Shown here: in pieces, positions 15,106 to 27,265 of the stretch | Layout of the letters: each line of letters begins with the position of its first letter | Position numbering within the stretch: the stretch's first letter is position 1 | Assembly (NCBI RefSeq): GCF_051020985.1 | Contig: NC_134999.1 | Location: 868,001 to 932,000 of the forward strand | Length of the DNA stretch: 64,000 nt | Reading direction: 5' to 3' | From: Nomia melanderi | Lineage: Eukaryota > Arthropoda > Insecta > Hymenoptera > Halictidae | Made by a program: the position numbers and the translations under genes | The notes under the pieces: model-generated | Told to the model about the DNA's origin: nothing | The model's input: the letters and a program-made list of their open reading frames with translations, nothing else | The model's database searches: none

Positions 15106-16490
15106 CACGTTTTCAAAAGAATTGTTATTTTCGCATAATCCGCCGGTCGAAAACAATGGAGATATAAGTATCTAAAGGTGTACCACGAACGTTAATAAAG
15201 TTGATTGAGCAACCTTTCAGCAATGTGTATACGTCAGGTAACGTCAGTTCTGGTGGCACGTCAACTTCTTATATTACAGTCGTTCGTATCACTCATATAT
15301 CTCGAGAAAATTAGGCGTTCTTGGTCAACAAAAACGTACTGTACGGTCCATAGCTCAGGAAAAGGTATGGAAAGAGAATGGAGTGGAAAGAGACCCACCC
15401 ATTGCCGCATCCATTTTCGGCTCTAGCATGCAATTTGTCGAAACGATCAATAATTCCATAATTTCTCTGCTACTTTCATTCGTCAATATGCTCAGTCGTA
15501 GCGAGGAGTCATCGAAGCGTATAGCAAAATACCGGATATTACGATTTTCTCGTGGCAAACTGAAAAATGTCCATGTTTATGCAAAATCATTAAAACGATG
15601 TATTTATATATTCTAGGATAGTTAGTACTCGCGAAATGCCGTGAAAGAAGTCCCAACGAACATAAATTCGAAATTAATCCCAAAATTATAAACAATTTTC
15701 TGCTCCGGTTAAAAACACTGTCATTTTCGCATGGCGAGCTATCGCACTGTTCCCAGAAAGACTGGATTACGTTATTTTTTCTTCCTTTACTGCTTATACT
15801 AATGTTATAATTGTCGTAATCCTGTTCTATGATACGAACGTAAAGGAAAAAGTAAATACTATCCATTGCAGAGACCGTGAATACTTTTTAAAAGTAATAA
15901 TAATAGTAATTTGAAGATGATTAATTTGTTTAATAAATATAATTATTATTCGATTAACATTAAGCACGTACCGTCGTTTCAGTACACGAAACTCTGACGC
16001 GACGTGAACATCTACATATATATAGAAGGTGTAAAGTTTGAAGTTTTTTTACTCGTTGTCAATATAGTATGTCCTACTCGCCATATAAATACTACAACGC
16101 TTTTTTCGAATATTTTTCGTTTTATTGTATTGGTTTGTTTAACATGTTCAAGATATTCTTTTATTAATATTGTATATCAATATTAGTAAATGATACTTAG
16201 TAATGTAAATATTCTGTTCTGTCTCCAAGTTTTAGGATCCATGGACTTCTATTTTATTTATTATAATTCAGTGAGTAAGTTAAATGTTTAAAAAGTTATA
16301 ATCTGTATTTTCAGAATAGGTTGTGTTTTGAAAACATTGTAGTATCGTTTGCATAGAAATTTATACATGTCATTGATCTCTAACAAACCGTTGAAGTAAA
16401 TTAAACGGCTACATATCTTTTACGTTTGCGTGCGTTATATTATTGTGGGCTGTTAATATAAAATGAAATAGATTAAAAATAAAAAATAGA
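15106..16490. other. Non-coding stretch, unassigned
   Basis: 15120-15560 is somewhat richer in CG and open in several frames at once, which suggests a decayed repeat rather than a gene. I recognise no motif in any frame. The remainder is AT-rich. Confidence 0.45.
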
Positions 16491-16527
16491 GAGTGCTTTA
16501 TACGATAGCTTGTCTCACTCTGTCGTT

Positions 16528-16702
16528 TGCGTTTCCTGTCTCTCCATTATCCCTCCCTCTTTTTCCCTGTCTCTCCTTCCCACCGCCCCACTCCCTCACC
16601 AACACAACCACTCTTTTTCTATTTCACCCTCTCACCCTCTCGCGCGCCTTCCGCACTCCCTCTCCCTCACGCCGACTCTCTCTATTCTTTCCTTCTTTTT
16701 CA
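16528..16702 (+). repeat. Pyrimidine-rich (CT) tract
   Basis: About 175 bases on the plus strand are almost wholly C and T, with CTCTCC/CCCTCT repeats and a short CGCGCG interruption near 16640. Three overlapping open frames here are by-products of the low complexity. Such tracts occur next to insect core promoters and 5' UTRs (GAGA-type on the other strand) and also as simple repeats. The position directly upstream of the exon-like frame at 16728 favours a 5' UTR reading, but this is inference. Confidence 0.7.
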
Positions 16703-16727
16703 AACACACAGTAAAACCTTACGAAGG

Positions 16728-16897
16728 ATGAACGTCGCGTTTCGTCAGCCGAACGCTGCTGAAGAAGACAGTGGACAATTGAACAATAAACTGAGGACAA
16801 ATTATACTGCCAGTCTGTATAGCCAATCAGATAAGTGTTCGTGTTATATTGTACCCTTTCGTTCGATCGACACTTCTCCTTTGTCATCGATCGTGAG
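16728..16897 (+). CDS. Possible first coding exon, family not recognised
   Basis: An ATG at 16728 opens 56 codons (MNVAFRQPNAAEEDSG...) with mixed codon use and more G and C than the flanks. It ends at GAG followed by GTAACA, an acceptable 5' splice site, leaving two bases of a split codon. A pyrimidine-rich tract lies just upstream. I recognise no domain, signal peptide or membrane segment. No partner exon with a compatible phase was found nearby: the acceptor at 18564 would run into a stop. It could equally be a chance frame in a 5' UTR. Confidence 0.25.
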
Positions 16898-18564
16898 GTA
16901 ACAGCGAGTAGCTAATGAAAACGAGAATGAAACAGCTTCCAGTACCTAAGCACTACATATCTACCATTCTCGATAGATGTGAAGACGATTCTTCAGCATT
17001 GAAGAATTAAAACCATTGGTTTAATGTACTTTATTCATCACACGTACATATTATTTTTTCTAAGATATAAAAGTATTTAAGATCTTACGTCTTTTCAAAA
17101 TTCTACGAAAGAAAATAGAAAAAGTCCAGGGCTGAGTTATTTTCTCACAGGAAACTGATTGAGAAAAGAAGTTTCCGTTGTTTTTGGCTATTTTATAATT
17201 TTTATTATAAGAAACCTATATGTACATATTTCTTCGAGATTTTCAATATTTCTTGTACGCTATAATTAGAATTGTTTGTAGGATTTTTACAAGTGATTAA
17301 ATTAAAGAAAATAAAACAGAAACGGATATTGTGATTTTTCCTGAAATTATTCATATTGGAAAAATAAACAATCGATACTTGATATACTACGTTCTTTGAT
17401 AATACGTTATCGAATTATCCATCAGCAGTTTAATTTCGTCCAAAGATAATTTCGACTCTCTTATTCGGTTATATTATTTTTCTTAAAATTTCTAATACTG
17501 TGCGCTTTCTATAGTTTTTGTAGTAGTTTTCATATAGCTTTTATGATGTTTCTTAATATTTATAGAAATAGATATATGTATCCATAGTCATTTCCACAGT
17601 ATTTTATAGCTGACATAACTGGATCCACCGTGATAAGTATGTATCTATGTATTTATCTACTTGTACGATTAAAAATCGCATTGTTTATTTTGATTTTGTA
17701 TCAATCGTTCATTGATCTTGAAATAAGAAAGCGTCTAACAATTAAAGGAATGAGTTTCATTTTAAATAGCATTCTATAGTTTATTATCATTATTATTATA
17801 GTAAGAATAAGATATAAAGATGTACGGTAGGTAGAGTCATAAAAGTGATCGAAACTGTAGAAATGCATATTCAATGAAAAGATTAGTATTTTTAATTTTA
17901 TAAATGATTGTTTACTCGGTTAGATTAAACTTAAACTATTAATGATTAACGGTATGTTAATCATGCACCCGTGTTTACCGAATTACAAAAAAAACACGAG
18001 TGAAAAGAAATGTATTGTTATTTTTCGTTTTTGTTGGATGAAACCTTTGTTAGTAGAATTGTGAAGTCTAATTTAATAAAGAGAAGAAGTTGTTTAAATT
18101 GTATGATTCAATTAGTACTGTCTCGTTGACATTTGAATTTAGGTAATACTGCTCTGCTATCGAGTTCTTGGTGTGTCAAAGAGACTCTCCCATCAATGGT
18201 GGTAGGGATGGCTAGAGAGAGTATATAAATAAACACTTATAGCTTGATTGGTATCGGATAATTTTCCAACTTTTACTCTAATACCTTTGGCGAAATTGTG
18301 TCACAGAAAGTATAAAATACCCGTGAAATACGGTAAGTAGTTAGAGTATGACTGGCGCAATTCTGTGATATTACGTGATAGAAAGTTTTAGCAAGAAAAC
18401 AAATGGTAGGATAATTTATTGTTACTACGGATCACGGTGATCTTACTTGAGTAAACGTGTATCCCTGAAGTTATTACATTTCTGACACACATGTCATATA
18501 TAAGGACCATTTCCTTCTAATTAACGACTACTATCCATCTTCAAAGTTCTGGATCTTTTTTTAG
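16898..18564. other. AT-rich non-coding stretch
   Basis: No gene, repeat copy or structured element could be supported here. Confidence 0.5.
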
Positions 18565-18758
18565 TATTGTGCATAGAAGATGTCTATAAATATATAAAAA
18601 TAGATGATTCAATTTTAACATCAGATTTTAGTGATATTAAAAACGGTAAAAGAACATACGAACAAGTATCACCACTGAGAATGAAACAATCACGTGTGAA
18701 AGTGTCCGCAGTAATACGAAATGTTTCTCCCTTTCCGGAGATTATCACTGACAAATAA
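18565..18758 (+). CDS. Possible terminal exon, family not recognised
   Basis: After TTTTTTTAG at 18564 an open frame runs 64 codons to a TAA at 18756-18758, ending PFPEIITDK. Codon use in its second half looks coding (charged residues, varied third positions) against an AT-rich background. I recognise no family, and the 5' partner is unknown. A chance frame is at least as likely. Confidence 0.2.
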
Positions 18759-19354
18759 GCGTATCTACGCCTTCTACCCACAGGCTCGATTTTACGGCGG
18801 TATAATGCTGGGCAATCTCTATTCTACAAGTCTGGTTTAATCTTTAATTACATTAGCGAGGCAAACGAGGCCTATTCCACTGGGAACTGAGCGGATGAAG
18901 ATAACAGTACAATGTGCTTAAACCCATTCATACTGTGAAGATCCTTTCAACTACGTCGTAATGCATTATTTCAATTGAGTAATAACTATATTCATGTTCG
19001 ACTCAATGTCGGTATTTACCGACGCCCTCATTAAAAGAAAAACTTTGCAAAATCTCAGTTCCCTTCAACATCTATTCTGTTTTGAAAGCATTGTCCTCTA
19101 GTTTTCACTGTGCGTGAACATGCGTGTTGTCGAGCATTCAGTTGACTAAATATTAAAATATGCATTCTTGAAGTCAAAATGTTACAGAAGATAATTTGGC
19201 TTGGAAAGAAACTCGAAAACAAAATAAAATGTTTTCATACGAATTTTTATTTCGAAGGTAAATAAAATAAAATGTTAGAATTCATAACAAGTACATAGAA
19301 GTGGTAAGCCATAATCAGATATGTTGAACGATTCCTATTTAATTGTATTGTATA

Positions 19355-19675
19355 TTAACCCATTGCTGGCCGTATATAATTGCCAAAAGTCTGTAGCTGA
19401 ATACCATAAAGATCTGCTATTCAAATATGTATGAATATATGTAAAAAAAATATATGATAAAACTACGTTGTCAATACTTAGCTATAAATTTTCAAATGAG
19501 TTATGATTAAGTGATCGACATTTGTTTAAAAAATGTAAAATGATGTACGACTAAGTTACCAGCGTTTTTCTAAAAGAATTAAAAATTATATAGGTACTAT
19601 GTTACAGATATTCACTTAAACTTTACTAACGTTAAAATGATGTTCGTCTACGTTATCGTTCTCGGATGTTACTAA
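19355..19675. mobile_element. TTAA-ended miniature element (piggyBac-like), decayed
   Basis: The left end reads TTAACCCATTGCTGGCCG. The body matches the element at 32854-33130, sharing a TTAGCTA motif, a GATTAAGTGA motif, an AAAACTGTAAAAT-like block and a GTTACCA motif in the same order. The right end (TCTCGGATGTTACTAA) has lost its TTAA. About 320 bp, non-coding. Piggyback mobilisation is inferred from the TTAA boundary and the terminal C-rich motif. Confidence 0.6.
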
Positions 19676-19800
19676 TACCCGACTTCTCAAATTTGAGTCT
19701 AAGTATTATTAGACTTGCAATTATTGTGCAATTAATTATTGTGTATCGAATATTATTTTTGGTTAAACTTTACTTCGAGACAACATTTTTTGAATACTTT

Positions 19801-20245
19801 TTATATATAAAGAGTAGGCAATATATGTATATAAAGGTGTAAAAATCGGCAACTTTGGATGTTGATAGTTTGATAATGGCTTACACGAAAGATTTCATGT
19901 CTGTGGTTTGGAAACGTCTGAATATCGGCTTCAAAAATATGGAATAGAAAATATGGGGTTCTACTTAAGAATTGTGACGTGACCTTAGCTGGACGTTTCA
20001 AAGTCACTTTACGGTCAAATATCCTGTAACTTTTGTTTGACACATTTGTTCGTATCACTGATACTTTTCGAGACAATTCAATGTTTTTGATACGGTTCCC
20101 ATACATTTTTTAAAAAACTAAGCCTATTTTTATCTCAGAAACTATAGAGTTTTGGATCCATGTTTACGGGGATTTTTTCACTCAGTTTAGTGAGTTGCAC
20201 ATGCCCTACCATTTGTGTGCAATGACTTTGTTACACCCTGTATAT
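19801..20245 (-). repeat. CAGGGTGT-ended dispersed repeat, copy 3 (inverted)
   Basis: Read on the minus strand it starts ATATACAGGGTGTAACAAAG and follows copy 1 over about 430 bp. A minus-strand frame of 101 codons spans it but contains only repeat sequence. Relative to copies 1 and 2 it is inverted, 4.8 kb away. Confidence 0.82.
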
Positions 20246-22029
20246 GCGTAACTCGTAAACCAATAAATTCTTAAACATAAAATTAAAAATTTAGTCCATT
20301 TTCATCGAGTACTATCGATATATACAATAAAAGTTACGAAAAAACTGGTGTCTCGAAGTAAAATTAAATGTCACTTTACTAAATGTAAATTTCACGACTT
20401 CCTTTTTTTAGAAGACTTGTTCTTTATTATTCTTTCTCGTCATTTTATTTTATTCGATACCTATCCCTTTACTGTCAACCTAGAAAGTCAGTACTTGAGA
20501 GTTATTTTGGATTTTATTATACTTACAAACTATAACTTGTTCGGTTGCACTTTCGAACAACGACGAACGTTTAGTTATAGTTTTATGGATATTCCATTTA
20601 GACGGAATTGGGCATATAACTGACTGAACCATAAGCTCGGTTGACGCGACCAAACGGTGGGTCGTGAATACTGACTCCGCTTAGTACTGGATTCGTGAAC
20701 GGTTTCGTGTTAACCTTCATGGGTGCGGCTTTACTCTAGGTCGACATGGAATTTTTAGTCTTTTTTCTTTTATTTTAATCTGGCGGAAAGTACACGAATA
20801 CTACATTGAAATTACGCGATCGGACGAACTCAGCACCGAATGAACTGATAAATAATCATTCTAAATCTCAAAAAAATAAACATTCTGTTTTGATACACTG
20901 CTCGCGATATTTAACAGATTCGGCGTATGTAATTCGTGTGTCTGTGTTTTTTTTACGAATGTTAACCATCCATTTTATAACACGCTGTTGCTGTCGTCCC
21001 ATGTTTATCAAATGCTTTCATATAATTCGCATTCTTCGGGTGTAAGTTAATTAAACAAACTGATATATTTGGCTTCGTAGAATTTTCACGAGCGTTGGTA
21101 AGCCTTAACGTTGGTAAAACTGCAAGAAACTGAAATAAAAATAAGTAATCGTAACTTTGATGTTTCAAACACCCAATCCATAACATTTACGGAACAATAA
21201 ATAAATATATTTATTAGTATATTAATACTAATTCAAAATACGGAAATATTACCTAGCAGTATGATTAATCTGTTTCTGCACTGTGTTGTAATTTGTAATA
21301 CAATATATACATTATAATATATACATTTTTTTGGAAAAGGAACAATAGGCAGTGTTGGATATACCATTAACAGAAAACATTCCCTTAGAATTTTATCAGG
21401 CGTATCAACACCACTTTTATAACAGTTTAATTGTGACGTAAATAGATGATTTTGATTGTGTTAAGGGTCACCGTTAACATTTGAATTATCATGTTCGTTT
21501 CTCAACCTAGATGATAACATTACATAGATATTCTACTTCCGCGATTTAGAAACGTAATATATTTGCATTTTCAGTAGTTTTAGCAGGTTTACTATATTAG
21601 ATGTTATACCTTATAAAAATTTTTCTAAATATATAATTCTTCACTTAGACTTATGTATATGTAGGTGCAGCATATGCATAGAAATTGTATGGTTACAGTC
21701 CGCGAAAACTTGGTTAATTCTTCGACAAAGTGTAACATTTTGCATCTTTCTATAGTATTTACTATTTTTTCTAAGTCTGTTTGAAAGTTTGTGTATAATA
21801 TTTCTTTCTTAAATTGTATTAGCTGTCCCTGGATTTGCATAGTAACGTAAATACTGCTAGGTTGCGAATAGTGGTGGTGAGAATATCGTTCGCGTTTAAT
21901 TCTTTCGCTATACGCTGCTGAAAAATCTATAATAATGAGACAATTTTTTTAAATTGAGTATCACTAGCCGTACCAGTCAAGTGATTGGATTTAAAATTCT
22001 GCGTTTCTTTTCGTTCACTGAACTTTATA
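20246..22029. other. Non-coding stretch
   Basis: No gene was recognised. 20620-20760 is slightly richer in CG without a motif that I can name. Confidence 0.5.
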
Positions 22030-22700
22030 TCAATTTCTTAAATTCCATAGAAATCTGCTTGGCTTTATTCCACTGCAGTATCCCTACTCTTTCCTCACTA
22101 CTCACTGTTTCAAGCTCAGTGTAACGTGATCCTAGTATACAGGGATAGAAAATAAATACAATAAGGTTAACAGTGACAGACACAGGCCAATGATATGCCG
22201 CCCGCGTCAAGTATAAACATGCAATGAAGAAAATTTCAATTGCAATCGTTTTAGCCTTATCTTCTCAATCGTTATACCGACGAAATGCTGAAATTCTTCT
22301 CATTAAAATCAATCCGAACACGACGTAAATAGGTCTAGTTTCATCGACTTGGGGGAAATGAACCTTTAATTTCGTCAATTACATTAAGTCCATAAAACCA
22401 GTCCGATTTACGTCGTGCTCGGACTCATTTTAATCACCGTCTCAGAAATTCACTGGCACTACATTTGAGAAAGTAAGGTTAAAATTACTGCAATTGAAAG
22501 TTTCTTCATTGCATGTTTATATTTGACGCGTGCGGCGTCGCTTTGAAGTTCCGCGTTTCGACACTGATGCTCGAAGGACTGTGCTTATTCTGCTTCCGCT
22601 CACTATATCGATCCTCTGCCTTTGTCAGGCTGTGCTCGAGTCGATTCTTGGAAGCAAATAGCTTCCTCCTGTTTTTCTACTCGGATAAATTCCATTGCTA
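22030..22700. repeat. Long inverted-repeat element, foldback family A, full copy
   Basis: The arms are clear at 22198-22342 and 22396-22538. The left-arm phrase AAACATGCAATGAAGAAA and its neighbours GCGTCAA and CACGACGTAAAT recur inverted on the right. Weaker similarity extends both arms outward to about 22030 and 22700. The spacer is about 55 bases and contains ATGAACCTTTAATTTCGT. Pieces of the same family occur at 23080-23480, 50690-50870 and 59150-59345. No open frame of note is present. It is probably a non-autonomous foldback transposon. Confidence 0.8.
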
Positions 22701-23079
22701 GGACCCAAAATTGTGGAATTTAAGCCAGCATTGCCGTATCGTTCGATTAATTGCTTCTTCAATTTTTGTCTGGTCTTTTATTTTTATTTTCACTAAAACA
22801 AATTTCTTACTTAACTTATTCACCTTTACTTTGTAGCCAATCTCATTTGACTGGTTACGTTAGAAAAAGTGCCAGTATCTTTAGTGTTAAAAGGAAGTAA
22901 TAGTTTCAGAAATGCTTTGAGTTTCGAAGAATCTAGTTGTTTCATTTTATGTTTTTAGTTTGATTGTAACGAATGCAGTAGTGTTCCTACATTTGTTCCG
23001 ATTCTCAATGCGTCGATTGGGATTTTATTTTACAATTAGCAAGGAAAGGAAATAAATTATAACATTAAAGGTTGAAATA

Positions 23080-23490
23080 GATGCATACCTAAGTAACGCC
23101 GGCGGGAAAGAAATAATTATGCAATAAAGAATGTTTCATTTTCATTTATTTTTATTTTATATTTATGAAGATGGTCCCGATGGGTAGTTGAGATTCTTCA
23201 GTTTAAAATTCTTCATTTACAGCGTGTTTGAACTCATTTTAATTGGAAGAATCTCAATAATCCAGTAGTATCATCTTCATAAAGGTAAGATGAGAATGAT
23301 TAAAAATGACATGTTGTTCGTTTCACAATTATGTACTTCGCTTAAGGCATTCCTTTGAAGCGCCGCATCTTGATTGTCGCTGATTGACGAATTGTGTGTA
23401 TATATATCTCGCTTCTCCTTGTTATATCCATTCTCTCACTTTATTAAGCTATGTTTGAATCAATTCCTGGAAGAACTTCTACAGTTGAAT
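23080..23490. repeat. Foldback family A, second copy with central hairpin
   Basis: 23161 to about 23217 and 23228-23284 are inverted copies (TTATGAAGATG paired with CATCTTCATAA, TTGAGATTCTTC paired with GAAGAATCTCAA). The right flank 23340-23470 follows the right outer arm of the 22.0-22.7 kb element: CTTTGAAG, then CGCATC-like, then TTATTCTCxCTT-like, then AATCAATTCCTGGAAG. This places it in the same family. It is more decayed than the first copy. Confidence 0.65.
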
Positions 23491-23562
23491 TAATATAGTA
23501 TTACTGTACTTGTTTCTTCATCTATATGGCACATAATAATAACGATAATTTTCATACTTCTA

Positions 23563-23593
23563 CAATTTCGTAATTTCGTAATTTCGTAATTTT
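23563..23593 (+). repeat. Short tandem repeat (TAATTTCG)n
   Basis: There are about 3.5 head-to-tail copies of an 8-base unit ending in AT-rich sequence. Confidence 0.8.
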
Positions 23594-26439
23594 TAATTCA
23601 AGATTTAAAAATCTATCTTTTTAACAGTTAGAATTTCTTTTTTATAGTCAGTAATTTTCTGACGTATGTCCTTCGTAGCAACATACACTCGTTCAGTTAC
23701 TGTACAGTTTTTCAAATTTGTATTTTCTTCATCATTCCCTTCCAAACCTCAAGCGTATTACTTTTCAGCTCTTTTAATTCTAACTCTTTGTATATACACG
23801 GTGAACTTTCATTACTTTATACAATTTTTTAATTCTGCTGTTCGTTATTTAGAAAGACAACACAACAGAAGGATTATTTACTTGTATAGTTCCAATAATT
23901 ATTGCTAGAAGACTTATCGCCCGCTTGGTACTTCTAATTTTAAATTAACGATTGCATTCTAATTTTGCAACTCTCACATATTTTGAACGAGTCATCGAAG
24001 TAGGGTTTCAAGAAACTCTATCGATTTGTCAAAAGTTTTGGTACAACGTCATTTCCTAGAATACAAACGGTAGCTCGCGAACCCAGAATAATAAAAAAAC
24101 CTTTGGCCATGTCATTCGGAATCTATTTTATTACAAAATAAGTGAAATTATTGGCAAAACAATACAATGTAATTCTTCATTATTTGCAAGTTAATTCTTT
24201 ATTTATAAAACTATTACTTTATTGCGGATAAAGGACTAAGTGTACCTAATAAAATTTCCCTATTTTAAAATAAAAAAAACTAAAGCAATACGAAGAAAAA
24301 TTACATGTTTATTTGAAAAATAAGTAATCAATTGTTGAGAAAGTTAGTATTATTTTGGGTTTTAGGATGACGCGTATACTTGTCAAATATAGGTAACTGG
24401 TTAAAAATACCCGCGACGAGAAAACTGTGTATGCTGGTAGACTCATTTGTTTCCTACAAAAGTGACAGTTTTTATTTAAAACAGAAATGTGATTTTCTTC
24501 GTCGTCCTCTCTGTTCTTTTTAATTTGTGCACCTTTGCTCCATAAATTGAGGAATGAAAATCGATTAAAAGCGGATAACGTAGTTACACTTTTTGCCAAT
24601 AAATCGATTAAATGGCGCAGTGCCTTTAGATGGTACAGAAATATCGGAGATTTAACACAGGGAAGAAAGTAAGCGAAAAAAGGAATTGAAAAAGTGTAAA
24701 AGAAAACTACAGAAACAGATAAACTGTTCATCAAGAATTTTGCTATTGTCGGTAATAGAGTATAAATCTATTGGTAAAGTATGGACAGTAGCGAAAAACT
24801 GTAATCATACATCATGACGGACAGTCAATAAAGAGTAATAAGTCAATTATAAAATTCAATTAATTAATTGATATATCTAATGCATCATTGTTTCTTTTGT
24901 GTACAATTGATAATTGTAACTTGTGTATCGAATCATAAGTATTGCGTTATTTATTAAATTGAAAAAGTACGGTATAACTGTAAGTTAATACTTTCTGATA
25001 AAAATTATGCAGTAAATTGAATTTAAAGAGAACAACATATGTATCTGTTGCCATTTTATTTACTCGCTTTGTCCTTTCCTACATATGTATGTAGGTTTTG
25101 CAAATTCGGTCGCTTATGTTGTATTTGTAATTATAATCAATTGTATCATTTTACAACTACTCAGTCTGAGTTGCGTTTTGCTCTAAAATAACTATACTAT
25201 AACAAGCAGAATACATCAATGTTTTATCGCTTCGTTTCTGGTTAATTACCCTTTCTCTTCCTACAATATTTTTCTCTGTTTCCTGTTTTTCCCCTTTTTC
25301 CTGGCGTATGTATATTTATTTTTCTTCAATCCTCCTTGCGAGACTGTTTAATCGTTTATATTCGATTTGACAAAAATGTTGTCATTGTCGATTGATTTAT
25401 TGTTGCTAATTGCAACACAAACTGCAATCAACGATTAATGGATATTCTTTTCTATTCCATAGAAAATAATCTTAATGTTTCAATTTTATTTTGAATTGAA
25501 AGAAGAATATTAATGTCATAATGTGCAATAAGACGGTTTAATTTATATGCAAGCGTGTGTCTCGTATGATACGACATTCACTGTTGACACTCCAACCATT
25601 TTCATTTATGTGCCTTAACCATTATTTGCGTGTCATTCATCATTGACACTTTGAAAAAAAGCCTCGATGCAATTTTTTTGCTCATGACATTTTTCAGACT
25701 TGACGTTTTTCTTGACTTCCATTTTCTATAGTTCTCTTGTGATCTTCAATGGCTAATAAACGCATTATAAGTCTAAAAACTTCCGGAGAACATTGATATT
25801 TAGTTTCCTATTCACGTGGTCTTTCGAACAGAAATTGAAGTCTTATAATAATGATATCTATGCGCACAATGGACTCTCTACACCTCACAGTTTTTTACAA
25901 ACTTTACTCTTTTCATACTTCTCATAGATAGCACGGAGGATATTTTCATATGTCTATGTTTCATTTTGTATCTTATTCTGTCTCGTTCTTATTCCTCCTG
26001 AATTATTCTTTTGTTATTTACGATAACATACAGAACGATAGAAAAATGATATACAACTTTGCGCGTTTAAATGACCTATGGAAGGCATGAATAGTCTAAA
26101 TTAGCACTTAACCTGCAGATAACGGAATATTGTATACTCTGCTTTCAATCATCCGTGTGGTAACGGCGAGACACTGTCGCCGATTATTGCAAAATGAATG
26201 CATGCATTATAAAAAGTTTTTTGAAAACTAAGAAACGTGAGAAAACAAAATTAGAATTAACAATCCAGAAATTTGCTCGCGTTGCACACGACATAGACTC
26301 TAAAATCCACTTTTTCTTATTACGTTGAATCTAAATAAGAGAGTTAGTTTAAAAGTAAACATTACTTGCCTTAATATTGTTTAGAACCTTAATGAACATG
26401 CTTATCAAATAAATATATCTCGACCTGCAATCTACACTT
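23594..26439. other. Non-coding stretch
   Basis: No gene was supported. The minus-strand frame 24309-24734 (141 codons) is the longest in the window. It begins with a hydrophobic stretch but has no domain I recognise, AT-driven composition and no splice or promoter support. I do not call it. Confidence 0.45.
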
Positions 26440-27265
26440 ATTAATTTTGTTAACTTCCTTATTTTCATTACCCGGTCATCCTTCTTTCGTACCTTTTATA
26501 ATGGATCTGCTACTTATTTATTTTAATAACTACATACAATACTGTGTCTGTTCCGTATATTATTTTCGTTCTATTTCATTCCTATCTATCTGCACTTGTG
26601 CATATTCAGTTTCATACTCCGTTTACGTCTTCTTTTGTCTTTTGCTTTTCTATTGGTTTCCCTATTCTCAATTTTCTATTTTCCGCATGTTCTAGCCCCC
26701 TTTCTATGTTTTCAAGAGGGAAAAGGTTCCTCTCTACTCTCAATTTTCTTCTTTCTCTATTTTGTCCCTTTCAACTGTTTCCTTGAATAACAACATTACC
26801 TTTCGCTTTATGATCTCTCCTTTCTTTCCTCCATTTAATTTTCTTCGTCGTATTCTTCATTCTTCTCTTCAGTAGTATCACCGAGATTATTTCTCTTTCC
26901 TGTTAGGGGAATTTATAATTTTTTGTTTTATTCATTTTCCTGTCTCTTCCCTTTTTCTTCCTCTTTCATATTTTTTCTTAGCTTTGTACATTTCATTTTC
27001 TTCGTTCTCCCGTATTCTCTAAGTTCGTCTGTTTCCCCTTTTTCCTTTCTCCTGCCTGTCACTGTTATCATATATTTTACTTTATTCTTCTTTTCCTACC
27101 TCTGAATGGTTTTATATTCTCACGTTTATTTTTTATTTGCTCTGTTCTGCTCATTAGACATCTTTCTTTCCCATTCTGCCCTTTTCTTTGTTCTATAATG
27201 TCTTGCCATTCCGTACCCTTTTCTCTTTGCAACTACCTTCCTTTTATGAATTTCTTACACTTTTT
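26440..27265 (+). repeat. Pyrimidine-rich low-complexity tract, about 0.8 kb
   Basis: The plus strand is dominated by T and C over about 825 bases, with phrases such as TTTTCTTCCTCTTTC. The overlapping hydrophobic open frames here (Phe/Leu/Ser-rich) are a direct result of this composition. The bias is strand-specific and much longer than a normal splice polypyrimidine tract. A smaller stretch of the same kind lies at 25240-25330. Confidence 0.7.

Noticed and set aside
16493..16731. Three overlapping frames rich in Pro, Ser, Leu
   Set aside because: They are by-products of the CT-rich low-complexity tract.
24309..24734. Longest open frame (141 codons, minus)
   Set aside because: No recognisable domain, AT-driven composition and no splice or promoter support.
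26447..27105. Hydrophobic frames that could be mistaken for membrane proteins
   Set aside because: Codons are nearly all T/C because of the pyrimidine-rich tract; the frames overlap in all phases.
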